The notes beneath the pieces were generated by a model that was not told the DNA's origin, searched no databases, and saw nothing but the letters and a program-made list of their open reading frames with translations. Below are positions 1 through 7,533 of a stretch of 13,593 nucleotides of DNA, in pieces. How positions within the stretch are numbered: the stretch's first letter is position 1; each line of letters starts with the position of its first letter. The position numbers were made by a program, and so were the translations under genes. This stretch comes from an uncultured Methylococcaceae bacterium. Its GTDB lineage: Bacteria; Pseudomonadota; Gammaproteobacteria; Methylococcales; Methylomonadaceae. The stretch lies in the NCBI GenBank assembly GCA_903903765.1, contig CAIVAH010000167.1, forward strand, positions 1 through 13,593. Direction: 5' to 3'.

Positions 1-2
1 AA

Positions 3-224
3 ACTAAGTCACAAGCCGAAATGACTGATAGCAAAGTACAAGCTAAGGCGGATGCCGCCCTTAAGTGGTGTGAAAATGCGGGCGATTATCTACTAAAAAA
101 CGGCGGCAAAGCATGGAAGTATTTGTTAATTCCGCACGATGAGGTAAAAGAAAATCTCCAGTTGGCAGATTATGTGCGTAAGTTTGAAAAACCCCCTGAT
201 CATGCTGATTTACGTTCTTTGTAG
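3..224 (+). CDS. C-terminal fragment of a type III-like restriction endonuclease/helicase protein (5' end outside window)
   Basis: The frame is open from the left edge to the TAG at 222-224, so this is the last 73 codons of a longer gene and the ATG at 21 is probably internal. The visible residues include AALKWCENA, a GGKAWKYLLIPHDEV stretch and a short charged tail. From memory, a tail with a small-Gly-Gly-Lys-x-Trp-x-Tyr-Leu-Leu-Ile-Pro-His-Asp motif is typical of the C-termini of large DEAD/DEAH-helicase proteins annotated as type III restriction (Res) subunits. No helicase or nuclease motif lies inside the window, so the family call rests on this tail alone. No methyltransferase partner follows: the next gene on this strand is metabolic and 272 bp away. 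If a Mod subunit exists it must lie upstream of the edge. No convincing terminator follows the stop. Confidence 0.55.
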   Translation, partial: TKSQAEMTDSKVQAKADAALKWCENAGDYLLKNGGKAWKYLLIPHDEVKENLQLADYVRKFEKPPDHADLRSL

Positions 225-401
225 GCGGGTAGTTTGATATCTTCTTCAGAGGCGTTAATTAGACAAGATCGTGATGAACGATAATTCTAGAGTTTAATTA
301 GATATGAGTGTTTTAGCCAAATGGTATCTTTCAAATATGTAAATAATAATATTACTGTCAAGAATCATCAATTACCCACACGCCCTTGCAATACTAATCA
401 T

Positions 402-492
402 TTGCGACCTTAGTTTTTTTAATTTAAAAATACAGTAAAATACTCATCATTATCTTGCGTGTGCATGAATCGTAATCTGACATAACATAGGA
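402..492 (+). promoter_or_regulatory. Weak candidate promoter and ribosome binding site for the isopropylmalate dehydrogenase-like gene
   Basis: The 272-bp gap at 225-496 is AT-rich and holds no gene I can support. The best sigma-70-like pair is TTGCGA (402-407) and TAAAAA (425-430), 17 bp apart, with four of six matches in each box. A second -10-like TAAAAT lies at 436-441. T and A runs at 413-430 could act as an UP-like element or simply reflect base composition. The ribosome binding site AGGA (489-492) sits 4 nt before the ATG at 497 and supports that start. The promoter assignment is tentative. Confidence 0.25.
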
Positions 493-496
493 ACTC

Positions 497-1603
497 ATGA
501 AAAATTATAAGATCGCCATACTCGCCGGTGACGGTATAGGGCCAGAAATCACAAAAGAAGCTATTAAAGTGCTTAAAGTGATCGAAGAACGTAACGATGT
601 TACATTTGAACTTATGCCTGCGGCCTTTGGTGCCTGTGCCTATTTTGAATGTGGCGATGCGTTTCCCCAAGCCACCATCGATATTTGCGATCAAGCTGAT
701 GCTATTCTTAAAGGCACTATTGGCTTAAGCCACGAAGAGTCTAAAAAAATCCCTGTCGATAAACAACCAGAACGTGGCGCTTTATTACCTTTACGTCGTC
801 GCTACAATACGTATGCAAATTTCCGTCCTGTTTCTTTGCCCAAAGCCTTAGCGCATTTTTCACCGCTTAAAGCCGAGATTATCGGTGAAGGTATTGATAT
901 TATTATGGTGCGTGAGTTGGTAGGCGGTTTGTACTTTGGTAATAAAGAAGCCGGCATAAATGAACAAGGCTTACGATATGTGAAAGAAACTTTAGAATAT
1001 GATGAAAATCAAATTCGTCAGATTATGCATCAAGCCTTTAAATTGGCTAACAAACGTAAAAAAGTGCTACATAACATCCACAAAAGTAACGTTTTAAAAT
1101 CTAGCGTGTTGTGGAATGAAATTTTAGATGAAGTGGCGGTTGAATATCCTGATGTGCAAGTGATCCATCAATTAGTAGATTCTGCAGCGACTAACCTTTG
1201 CTTAAGACCAACGCAATTTGATGTGATGGTGATGGAAAATATGTTTGGTGACATTTTAAGTGATCAAGGTGGTGGCATCTTAGGTTCTTTAGGTTTAATG
1301 CCATCCGCTTGTATTGGCCCAGATAAAGCCTATTATGAGCCATCACATGGCTCTGCTCCTGACATCGCTGGTAAAAACATCGCTAACCCTTACTCCATGA
1401 TTGGTTCTGTGGCGATGATGTTAGAAAACAGTTTTGATATGGCAGAAGAAGCTAAAAATGTTTGGGCCGCTATGCAAGGTGTATTTGCTGATGGATACTC
1501 AACAGCGGATCTTTCTAAACCTGGCTCTGGCGTTACCATGATTAACACGGTTGAGTTTGGTGACAAAGTGGTTGAAAAATTAAGACAAATGCCAAAAGTG
1601 TAA
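497..1603 (+). CDS. 3-isopropylmalate dehydrogenase-like NAD-dependent beta-decarboxylating dehydrogenase
   Basis: This 368-residue protein belongs to the isocitrate/isopropylmalate dehydrogenase family, which oxidises and decarboxylates 2-hydroxy acids in the cytoplasm. The N-terminus has the family signature GDGIGPEI (11-18). The substrate loop PERGALLPLR (91-100) matches E. coli LeuB closely, favouring 3-isopropylmalate and leucine synthesis. The expected catalytic and substrate residues are present: Arg100, Arg110, Arg139, Tyr146, Lys196, Asp228, and Asp252/Asp256 in the metal site GDILSD. The cofactor motif EPSHGSAPDIAG (281-292) has Asp289 where NAD-specific enzymes carry Asp. Two places depart from typical LeuB: RELVGG (139-144) where LeuB usually has RELTGG, and IHKSNVL (194-200) where LeuB has DKANVL; the His-Lys pair recalls isocitrate dehydrogenases. 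It stands alone, without leuA, leuC or leuD, and has its own terminator. The family call is secure; the exact substrate is not, and homoisocitrate, tartrate-type or another malate analogue remains possible. Confidence 0.82.
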   Translation: MKNYKIAILAGDGIGPEITKEAIKVLKVIEERNDVTFELMPAAFGACAYFECGDAFPQATIDICDQADAILKGTIGLSHEESKKIPVDKQPERGALLPLRRRYNTYANFRPVSLPKALAHFSPLKAEIIGEGIDIIMVRELVGGLYFGNKEAGINEQGLRYVKETLEYDENQIRQIMHQAFKLANKRKKVLHNIHKSNVLKSSVLWNEILDEVAVEYPDVQVIHQLVDSAATNLCLRPTQFDVMVMENMFGDILSDQGGGILGSLGLMPSACIGPDKAYYEPSHGSAPDIAGKNIANPYSMIGSVAMMLENSFDMAEEAKNVWAAMQGVFADGYSTADLSKPGSGVTMINTVEFGDKVVEKLRQMPKV

Positions 1604-1630
1604 ATTTTACGCATTAAAACCGAATATAAA

Positions 1631-1660
1631 AGGGCGAGCTAAGTTAGCTTGCCCTTTTTT
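1631..1660 (+). terminator. Rho-independent terminator after the isopropylmalate dehydrogenase-like gene
   Basis: AGGGCGAGCT (1631-1640) pairs with AGCTTGCCCT (1646-1655) through one G-U pair, leaving the 5-nt loop AAGTT; two further A-T pairs could tighten the loop. A run of six T (1655-1660) follows directly. It begins 27 nt after the stop codon. This is a textbook intrinsic terminator, and it separates the gene from the downstream protease operon. Confidence 0.9.
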
Positions 1661-1704
1661 ATGCGCACTATTTTTTGATTTGACGATAAGATGATTTTGA
1701 CCAC

Positions 1705-1732
1705 TTGTATTAAACCTTTTTGCTCTTATATT
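1705..1732 (+). promoter_or_regulatory. Candidate sigma-70 promoter of the degQ-moaB-DUF423-pepN operon
   Basis: TTGTAT (1705-1710) and TATATT (1727-1732) are separated by 16 bp. The -10 box matches the consensus at five of six positions and the -35 box at three of six. The pair lies between the upstream terminator and the ATG at 1771, giving a leader of roughly 30 nt. I saw no sigma-E-type promoter (GAACTT / TCTGA) here, in line with a DegQ-type rather than a stress-induced DegP-type gene. Confidence 0.4.
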
Positions 1733-1770
1733 GTCAGTTATGCATGTTTAACAACTTCTGAGACTACTTT

Positions 1771-3135
1771 ATGAACACCGCTTTAATCAAAAAATTGTTT
1801 TTATCATCGATTATTTCTGCAAGTTTATTAAATACCCTTAGTGCATCTGCTGCGGGTTTACCGCCCTTTGTAGAAGGACAAGCCCTCCCTTCTTTAGCAC
1901 CTATGTTAGAACGCAGTATGCCTGCCGTCGTTAACATTTCTACTTCGACTAATATTCAGGTTAACCAACACCCATTAATGCAGGATCCTTATTTTAGACA
2001 ATTTTTTAATATCCCTAATCAATCCCGCCAACAACAAAAAAACAGCTTAGGCTCTGGTGTTATTATTGATAGTAAACAAGGTTTAGTACTCACTAATAAC
2101 CATGTAATTGATAAAGCCGATAAGATCATGGTGACGCTAACCGATAGTCGGCAACTCAATGCCGAATTAATCGGCACTGATCCAGAAGCCGATATTGCTG
2201 TTATTAAAATTCCCGCTGATAATTTAACGCAATTACCTATCGCAGATTCCAGCCTAAGTAAGGTAGGGGATTTTGTAGTGGCAATTGGCAATCCTTTTGG
2301 TTTAGGCCAAACCGTTACGTCTGGCATTATCAGCGCCTTGGGCCGCTCTGGTTTAGGTATAGAAGGTTATGAGGACTTTATTCAAACCGATGCCTCTATT
2401 AATCCAGGTAATTCCGGGGGCGCCTTAGTTAATCTTAGAGGTGAATTAGTCGGGATGAATACAGCTATTTTGGCACCCACGGGGGGTAATGTCGGCATTG
2501 GCTTTGCCATTCCAACTAATATGATTATGCCTATTAAAGAATCGCTAGTTAAACACGGCGAAGTTAAGCGCGGTTTATTGGGTGTAAGCACTCAAGATTT
2601 AACTCCCGAATTAGTGAATGCTTTTAACCTTGAAAATAAACATGGCGCAGCCATTAATCATATTGAGAGCAACTCACCCGCCGCCAAAGCCGGTTTAGAG
2701 CCCGGTGACATTATTGTGGCTGCTAACGAAAAACCCGTCAAAAGTAGCCAAGATATTCGTAATATAGTGGGTCTTTTACAAGTGGGTGATAGTGTTACGA
2801 TTGATTACTATCGAGGCAATGATAAAAGATCAGTTGTCGCAACTATTGGTAAACAAGAAATTCCGCATATTGCCGGTGAAAATCTACACCGTTTATTAAA
2901 AGATACTGTATTAACCGCGACACTTAAGGATCAGATTGAAGGGGTTAACTTAAGTAAGATTGAACCCGCCTCTTATGCTTGGAAAATAGGCTTGCGCCCT
3001 GGGGATATTATTATTTCGGCTAATCGTTATCGCGTGCATAATTTAGAAGAATTACAAAAAGTAGTTGATCCGAATAATGCCCTGTTAATTAACATTCAGC
3101 GTGGCCAAGAAGGCTTCTTTGTTGTGTTAAGATAA
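1771..3135 (+). CDS. degQ: DegQ/HtrA-type periplasmic serine endoprotease
   Basis: This 454-residue protein degrades or refolds damaged envelope proteins in the periplasm. It opens with a Sec signal peptide: Lys7-Lys8, a hydrophobic core, and likely cleavage near SASA-A (about 25-28). The chymotrypsin-like domain carries the full triad: His111 in TNNHVID, Asp141 in EADIAVIKI and Ser215 in NPGNSGGAL. Two PDZ domains follow: PDZ1 about 268-355 (GLLGVSTQDL, SPAAKAGLEPGDII) and PDZ2 about 385-450 (SYAWKIGLRPGDIII). The length is almost that of E. coli DegQ. The loop after the first strands (about 62-92) is short, unlike the long LA loop of DegP, so I call DegQ; MucD/DegP-like naming is the alternative. 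The Shine-Dalgarno before ATG 1771 is weak. The gene heads a four-gene operon and ends 4 nt before moaB. Confidence 0.93.
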   Translation: MNTALIKKLFLSSIISASLLNTLSASAAGLPPFVEGQALPSLAPMLERSMPAVVNISTSTNIQVNQHPLMQDPYFRQFFNIPNQSRQQQKNSLGSGVIIDSKQGLVLTNNHVIDKADKIMVTLTDSRQLNAELIGTDPEADIAVIKIPADNLTQLPIADSSLSKVGDFVVAIGNPFGLGQTVTSGIISALGRSGLGIEGYEDFIQTDASINPGNSGGALVNLRGELVGMNTAILAPTGGNVGIGFAIPTNMIMPIKESLVKHGEVKRGLLGVSTQDLTPELVNAFNLENKHGAAINHIESNSPAAKAGLEPGDIIVAANEKPVKSSQDIRNIVGLLQVGDSVTIDYYRGNDKRSVVATIGKQEIPHIAGENLHRLLKDTVLTATLKDQIEGVNLSKIEPASYAWKIGLRPGDIIISANRYRVHNLEELQKVVDPNNALLINIQRGQEGFFVVLR

Positions 3136-3139
3136 GATT

Positions 3140-3667
3140 ATGAATATTCCTACAGAGAGACAATTTATCCCATTAAATATTGCTGTTTTAGTGGTTTCTG
3201 ATACGCGCACCGAAGCTGATGATATTTCTGGTAAGACCCTTGTTGAAAGAATCACCGCTGCTAGACATACAGTCACCGAGAAAGCTATTGTGGTGGACAA
3301 TATTTATCAAATTAGGGCGCTTGTTTCTCAGTGGATTGCCAGTACTGACATTAATGTGATTATAAGTACCGGTGGCACGGGTGTAACCGGTAGAGACGGT
3401 ACCCCAGAAGCCCTAACCCCTTTACTGGATAAGATATTGGATGGTTTTGGGGAAACTTTTAGAATGCTGTCTTATCAAGACATTAAAACCTCAACTATTC
3501 AATCCAGAGCCGTAGCTGGGGTGGCAAATGGCACGTATTTATTTTGTTTACCCGGCTCTTCTAGCGCCTGTAAAACTGCATGGGATTTATTAATTAAAGA
3601 TCAACTGGATCATAGAACGCGTCCTTGCAACCTTGTGCAACTAATGCCTAGACTCTTAGAAAAATAA
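3140..3667 (+). CDS. moaB: MoaB-family molybdenum cofactor biosynthesis protein
   Basis: The 175-residue cytoplasmic protein matches E. coli MoaB over its whole length. It shows the molybdopterin-binding fold motifs: VVSDTR (18-23), the signature ISTGGTG (75-81) followed by GRDGTPEAL, the segment GETFRMLSYQDI-TSTIQSRAVAG (about 104-127), and LPGSSSACKTAW (137-148). The family acts at the adenylylation step of molybdopterin in some organisms, while in E. coli MoaB is dispensable because MogA does that job. Its role here therefore depends on whether a mogA exists elsewhere. It starts 4 nt after the protease stop codon, with only a poor ribosome binding site, which suggests translational coupling. 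No other moa or moe gene is nearby. Confidence 0.92.
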   Translation: MNIPTERQFIPLNIAVLVVSDTRTEADDISGKTLVERITAARHTVTEKAIVVDNIYQIRALVSQWIASTDINVIISTGGTGVTGRDGTPEALTPLLDKILDGFGETFRMLSYQDIKTSTIQSRAVAGVANGTYLFCLPGSSSACKTAWDLLIKDQLDHRTRPCNLVQLMPRLLEK

Positions 3668-3668
3668 T

Positions 3669-4073
3669 ATGAAATCTATCTATTTATTTCTGGGGGCACT
3701 CAGTGCCCTTTTAGCCGTTGCTTTTGGGGCTTTTGGCGCACACGCTTTAAAAAGCATCTTAAGTCCAGAGCTTATGGTCACTTATCAAACCGCTGTTAAC
3801 TATCAAATGTGGCACGCCCTTGGTCTTATCGGCATTAGCCTTGCACAACAACAAAACCCTGATTCAAAACTACTTGCATGGTCTGGCAGACTGATGTTTT
3901 TAGGTATTTTGATATTCTCTGGCAGTCTTTATCTTCTAACCCTATTAAACATGAAACAACTAGGCATGGTTACGCCAGTTGGCGGGGTTAGCTTTATGAT
4001 AGCGTGGGCATTACTCGCTATTTATGCGACACACAAACAACATTTAAGTAGGTATAACAATGCGCGACGCTAA
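3669..4073 (+). CDS. DUF423 family inner-membrane protein (YgdD/YwdK-like)
   Basis: This is a small integral membrane protein of 134 residues with about four hydrophobic segments (roughly 3-27, 43-60, 72-93 and 98-120). It carries the hallmarks of the DUF423 family: GAFGAHAL (20-27), YQMWHALGL (45-53), FSGSLYLL (83-90) and LGMVTPVGG (98-106). No biochemical function is established for this family as far as I know. Its start lies 1 nt after the moaB stop codon and its last 14 nt overlap the start of pepN, so it is certainly cotranscribed with them. The overlap region also contains the pepN ribosome binding site, so translation of the two is probably linked. Confidence 0.9.
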   Translation: MKSIYLFLGALSALLAVAFGAFGAHALKSILSPELMVTYQTAVNYQMWHALGLIGISLAQQQNPDSKLLAWSGRLMFLGILIFSGSLYLLTLLNMKQLGMVTPVGGVSFMIAWALLAIYATHKQHLSRYNNARR

Positions 4074-6714
4074 TCCACAAACTATTTATTTAAAAGACTA
4101 CACCGTTCCTGATTATTTAATTAAGAGTGTTGATTTAAACTTTTCTTTAGATGCAGAAAATACTCACGTTACCTCTAAACTGGTTTTAAGTAAAAATCCA
4201 GCCAGTCAAACTGGCGATGCACCACTGGTATTATTAGGTGAAAATCTAAATTTAGTACGGGTTATTCTTAATGATGACACCGAACTTACCACTCAAGACT
4301 ACCTACTTACAGCAGAATCATTAACAATTCATGTTGTGCCGCACCAACGCGACTTTGTTTTAACTATCGAAAATACGATTAATCCATCCGCCAATACGGC
4401 GTTAGAGGGCTTATACCTGTCTAATGGTATGTTATGCACACAATGCGAGGCTGAAGGTTTTAGAAAAATTACTTATTTTCTTGATAGACCAGATGTCATG
4501 ACAAAATTTACCACTACGTTAATGGCGGATAAAACTCGTTATCCGGTATTACTATCCAATGGTAATAAAGTTGCCCAAGGGGAATTACCCAACAATCAAC
4601 ATTGGGTGACATGGGAAGATCCTTTTAATAAACCCTGTTATTTATTCGCGCTAGTCGCGGGTGAGCTTGAATGTATAGAAGACCATTTTGTAACCCAATC
4701 AGGTCGAACAATCAGCTTACAAATCTTTGTTGAAAAGCATGATTTAGATAAATGCGATCATGCTATGCAATCGCTTAAAAATGCCATGCAATGGGATGAA
4801 GAAGTGTATGGCTTAGAATATGATTTAGATTTATACATGATTGTCGCAGTTGGGCACTTTAATATGGGGGCTATGGAAAACAAAGGTCTCAATGTCTTCA
4901 ATACTAAATTTGTGTTAGCTCGCCCAGATACCGCCACTGATTTTGATTATGAACATATCGAAGGCGTTATTGCTCATGAATATTTTCATAACTGGACAGG
5001 TAATCGGGTAACGTGTCGAGATTGGTTTCAACTCAGTTTAAAAGAAGGTTTTACCGTTTTTCGTGACCAAGAATTTACTGGGGATCGTACCTCTAAAGCC
5101 GTAAAACGTATCGAAGATGTCATCAATTTAAGAACGCGTCAATTTGCAGAAGATGCCGGCCCAATGGCGCACCCTATTCGCCCTGACACGTATATAGAAA
5201 TTAATAATTTTTATACCTTAACGGTTTATGAAAAGGGCGCTGAAGTTGTCCGCATGATTCATACCTTATTAGGTGCAGCAGGTTTTAGAAAAGGTTGTGA
5301 TTTATATTTTGCTCGCCATGATGGCCAAGCCGTCACCTGCAATGATTTTGTTAATGCAATGGAAGCGGCTAATGAAGTGGATTTAAGCCAATTTAGACGC
5401 TGGTATGAACAAGCCGGCACTCCCGTTTTAACCGTTAATCAAACCTATGACCATGATAGTCAAACACTTAGTTTAAACATTAAACAACACTGTCCACCTA
5501 CACCTGGCCAAGACCATAAAGCACCCTTACATATTCCTATTACCGTTGGCTTAATTGATCATCACGGCGCTAAAATTAACTGTGAATTACAAGGTAGCCC
5601 ACTGAGTAGTGAACAAGTGATCCTGGAGTTGACTGAAGCAGAAAAAACGTTTGTATTTGAAAATCTAACGACTCAGCCAGTAGTGTCATTGTTACGCGGG
5701 TTTTCTGCACCCGTTAAATTAATCATGGCACGCAGTCTTGAAGAATTAGCCTTCTTGTTAAGCTACGACACGGATACTTTTAATCGTTGGGAAGCGGGTC
5801 AACAATTAGCCAATCAAATTATTGCTGATTTGATTGTTGATATCCAAAAAGGCCGCGCGTTACAGATTAACCCTATTATTGTTAAAGCCTTTAAACAGTT
5901 GCTTGAACAAGCCTGGGGGGATTTATCTTATTTCTCCTTGCTCTTAACACTACCCTCTGAAACCTATCTGGCTGAACAAATGACGGTCGTAGATGTTGAG
6001 GCAATTCATACTGCGCGTGAATTTGTCTTAAAAACATTGGCTACGCAATTAGAGTCTCAATTTAAAACCCTGTATCTTGAAAATAATCGTGAAGAATCAG
6101 GACAATTTGATGCAGGCGCCATTGGCCGTAGACGCATTAAAAATGTCTGCCTAGCTTATCTAGGACGACTAACACAAAGTGATATTTATGAATGGACAGA
6201 GAAACAATTTAATATCACCAAAAACATGACCGATCAAATGGCAGCTTTAACTGTCATAGTTCATCATAATCATCCAACTAAACCAACTTGCTTAGCACAT
6301 TTTTATCAGCAATGGCAAAATGAAGCACTGGTGATTGATAAATGGTTTAGCCTACAAGCCTCTAGCCCTAACGCTGATACTTTTGATGTAGTACAAGATT
6401 CATTAAACCATTCTGCCTTTGATCTTAAAAATCCGAACCGAGTCAGATCATTAATCGGCGCCTTTAGTCAGGCAAATCCGTTACATTTCCATGCTGAAAA
6501 TGGCCAAGGTTATCAATTTTTAGGGGATCAAATTATTGCGCTAAATACCTTAAATCCGCAAGTAGCTTCTCGTATGTTAAATGCGTTAACAAGCTGGAGA
6601 CGTTATGATGTCAACAGACAAGCCCTAATGAAAGCACAATTAGAACGTATTATTGCTACTAAAAATGTTTCTAAAGATGTATATGAAGTGGCTAGTAAAA
6701 GTTTAAACGTATAA
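4060..6714 (+). CDS. pepN: Aminopeptidase N (M1 family zinc metallopeptidase)
   Basis: This 884-residue cytoplasmic enzyme removes N-terminal residues from peptides in the last steps of protein turnover. It aligns with E. coli PepN (870 residues) from end to end. The N-terminal beta domain has TALEGLY and CTQCEAEGFR (113-135). The substrate-anchoring motif GAMEN is at 270-274. The zinc site is HEYFH (His306, Glu307, His310) plus Glu329 in LKEGFTVFRDQE, and the transition-state tyrosine is Tyr390 in YTLTVYEKGAE. The C-terminal helical domain ends with the conserved NPNRVRSLIGAF and NPQVASRML segments. ATG 4060 is chosen because AAGTAGG (4046-4052) lies 7 nt upstream and the protein then begins as in E. 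coli. It is the last gene of the degQ operon and converges with the TVP38-family gene. All catalytic residues are intact. Confidence 0.97.
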   Translation: MRDANPQTIYLKDYTVPDYLIKSVDLNFSLDAENTHVTSKLVLSKNPASQTGDAPLVLLGENLNLVRVILNDDTELTTQDYLLTAESLTIHVVPHQRDFVLTIENTINPSANTALEGLYLSNGMLCTQCEAEGFRKITYFLDRPDVMTKFTTTLMADKTRYPVLLSNGNKVAQGELPNNQHWVTWEDPFNKPCYLFALVAGELECIEDHFVTQSGRTISLQIFVEKHDLDKCDHAMQSLKNAMQWDEEVYGLEYDLDLYMIVAVGHFNMGAMENKGLNVFNTKFVLARPDTATDFDYEHIEGVIAHEYFHNWTGNRVTCRDWFQLSLKEGFTVFRDQEFTGDRTSKAVKRIEDVINLRTRQFAEDAGPMAHPIRPDTYIEINNFYTLTVYEKGAEVVRMIHTLLGAAGFRKGCDLYFARHDGQAVTCNDFVNAMEAANEVDLSQFRRWYEQAGTPVLTVNQTYDHDSQTLSLNIKQHCPPTPGQDHKAPLHIPITVGLIDHHGAKINCELQGSPLSSEQVILELTEAEKTFVFENLTTQPVVSLLRGFSAPVKLIMARSLEELAFLLSYDTDTFNRWEAGQQLANQIIADLIVDIQKGRALQINPIIVKAFKQLLEQAWGDLSYFSLLLTLPSETYLAEQMTVVDVEAIHTAREFVLKTLATQLESQFKTLYLENNREESGQFDAGAIGRRRIKNVCLAYLGRLTQSDIYEWTEKQFNITKNMTDQMAALTVIVHHNHPTKPTCLAHFYQQWQNEALVIDKWFSLQASSPNADTFDVVQDSLNHSAFDLKNPNRVRSLIGAFSQANPLHFHAENGQGYQFLGDQIIALNTLNPQVASRMLNALTSWRRYDVNRQALMKAQLERIIATKNVSKDVYEVASKSLNV

Positions 6715-6721
6715 AAGTCGA

Positions 6722-6762
6722 CTACTAGCTCAGACAGTTTTACCGCGATACTGAGCTAGTAG
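6722..6762 (-). terminator. Perfect 12-bp inverted repeat at the pepN/TVP38-family convergent junction, possible terminator
   Basis: CTACTAGCTCAG (6722-6733) is the exact reverse complement of CTGAGCTAGTAG (6751-6762), with a 17-nt loop. The hairpin spans the last codons and the stop codon of the minus-strand membrane-protein gene and begins 7 nt after pepN. On the plus strand no T-run follows. On the minus strand a short TTTT follows after four other bases. It is therefore a poor classical terminator; it may stop Rho-independent transcription weakly, or protect the 3' ends of one or both messages. Confidence 0.45.
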
Positions 6763-7401
6763 CCATCTGATCAACAAAGGTAATAAGTAAAAAGCGCATG
6801 CCGCAAAGGCTAAATACCTTCCTAGACTGATCAAATCCGCCTGAAAAACACCCGCACCAATTAAAGTTGCTGTAACGCCTAATGGCAGAAAACCAATAAA
6901 AGAACCTATCCAGAAGTGCAAATGACTTACTGAGCTTAAACCCAACAGAATACTGTTATATAAGCCACTAATAGGCAATTGACGCATCAGTAAAACAGAA
7001 TACCACCCTGAAACTTGCGAAGATTGAGCTAAGCTCATAAGTTTTGGAAATTTATTTTGCACTACATCTCGACCCACCCACCGCGCAAAAGCAAATGTTA
7101 TATACGCGCCCAATATAGTACCGCAATGGCTCAATACGGTACCTAATTCAAACCCAAACACCATACCAGCTAAAGTACATAACAATAAACGTGGAACACC
7201 TAATGCTGTTAATACGGCACTAGCAGCTAAAAATATTAAAGGCGCATAGCCCGTTGAAACTAAAACCTCTTTAATTTGATGGCTTTGATTAATTAACTCG
7301 CTAAAAGGCACGACGGTCAGTATCAATCCACTGACTATTAATAATAAAACAAGTAATAAGACTGCCACTATTTTAGAAAAACTATTTTTTGATCGACTCA
7401 T
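6730..7401 (-). CDS. TVP38/TMEM64 (DedA superfamily, VTT domain) membrane protein
   Basis: This 223-residue inner-membrane protein has an N-terminal anchor (about 11-31), a re-entrant-like hydrophobic block (52-110) and further membrane segments (about 133-152, 162-185, 197-215). The VTT-domain signature is visible: the GVPRLLLCTLAGMVFG stretch (68-83), then SHCGTILGAY and FARWVGRD (91-112), and later RQLPISGLYNSILLGLSSV (140-158). In the superfamily, DedA proteins and eukaryotic VMP1/TMEM41B move or scramble lipids, and some bacterial members recycle undecaprenyl phosphate or export phospholipid. The substrate of TVP38-type members is generally unknown. The start is supported by AGGTG just upstream (complement of 7406-7410). 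It is divergent from a PAP2 phosphatase-glycosyltransferase pair, which fits a lipid-related job. Its 3' end is shared with a hairpin. Confidence 0.88.
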   Translation of the reverse strand: MSRSKNSFSKIVAVLLLVLLLIVSGLILTVVPFSELINQSHQIKEVLVSTGYAPLIFLAASAVLTALGVPRLLLCTLAGMVFGFELGTVLSHCGTILGAYITFAFARWVGRDVVQNKFPKLMSLAQSSQVSGWYSVLLMRQLPISGLYNSILLGLSSVSHLHFWIGSFIGFLPLGVTATLIGAGVFQADLISLGRYLAFAACAFYLLPLLIRWLLAQYRGKTV

Positions 7402-7533
7402 TTAACACCTAAAACATAACGCGCGGCATTTTAACATACAAACTTAGGGCATTTGAGCCTTAGCAAGGTTAATGACAAACATCTTATCTACAATCTTACG
7501 ATGTAACACAATCTTAAACAAACGTTAACCAAG

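Noticed and set aside
268..282. Small hairpin ATCGT-GATGA-ACGAT as terminator of the left-edge gene
   Set aside because: The stem is only five base pairs and no T-run follows.
255..302. Direct repeat TTAATTAGA at 255-263 and 294-302
   Set aside because: The repeat is short and AT-rich in an AT-rich gap, with no associated structure, so chance is the simplest reading.
419..694. Minus-strand open frame of 91 codons over the start of the dehydrogenase gene
   Set aside because: It lies mostly antisense to a well-supported gene, has no recognisable motif and no convincing ribosome binding site.
1661..1770. Sigma-E-type promoter upstream of the DegQ-type gene
   Set aside because: No GAACTT-like -35 with a properly spaced TCTGA-like -10 is present; the sigma-70-like pair fits better.
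2019..2591. Two minus-strand open frames inside the protease gene
   Set aside because: They are antisense to the catalytic domain, whose triad and motifs are all on the plus strand; their compositions look like complements of that gene.
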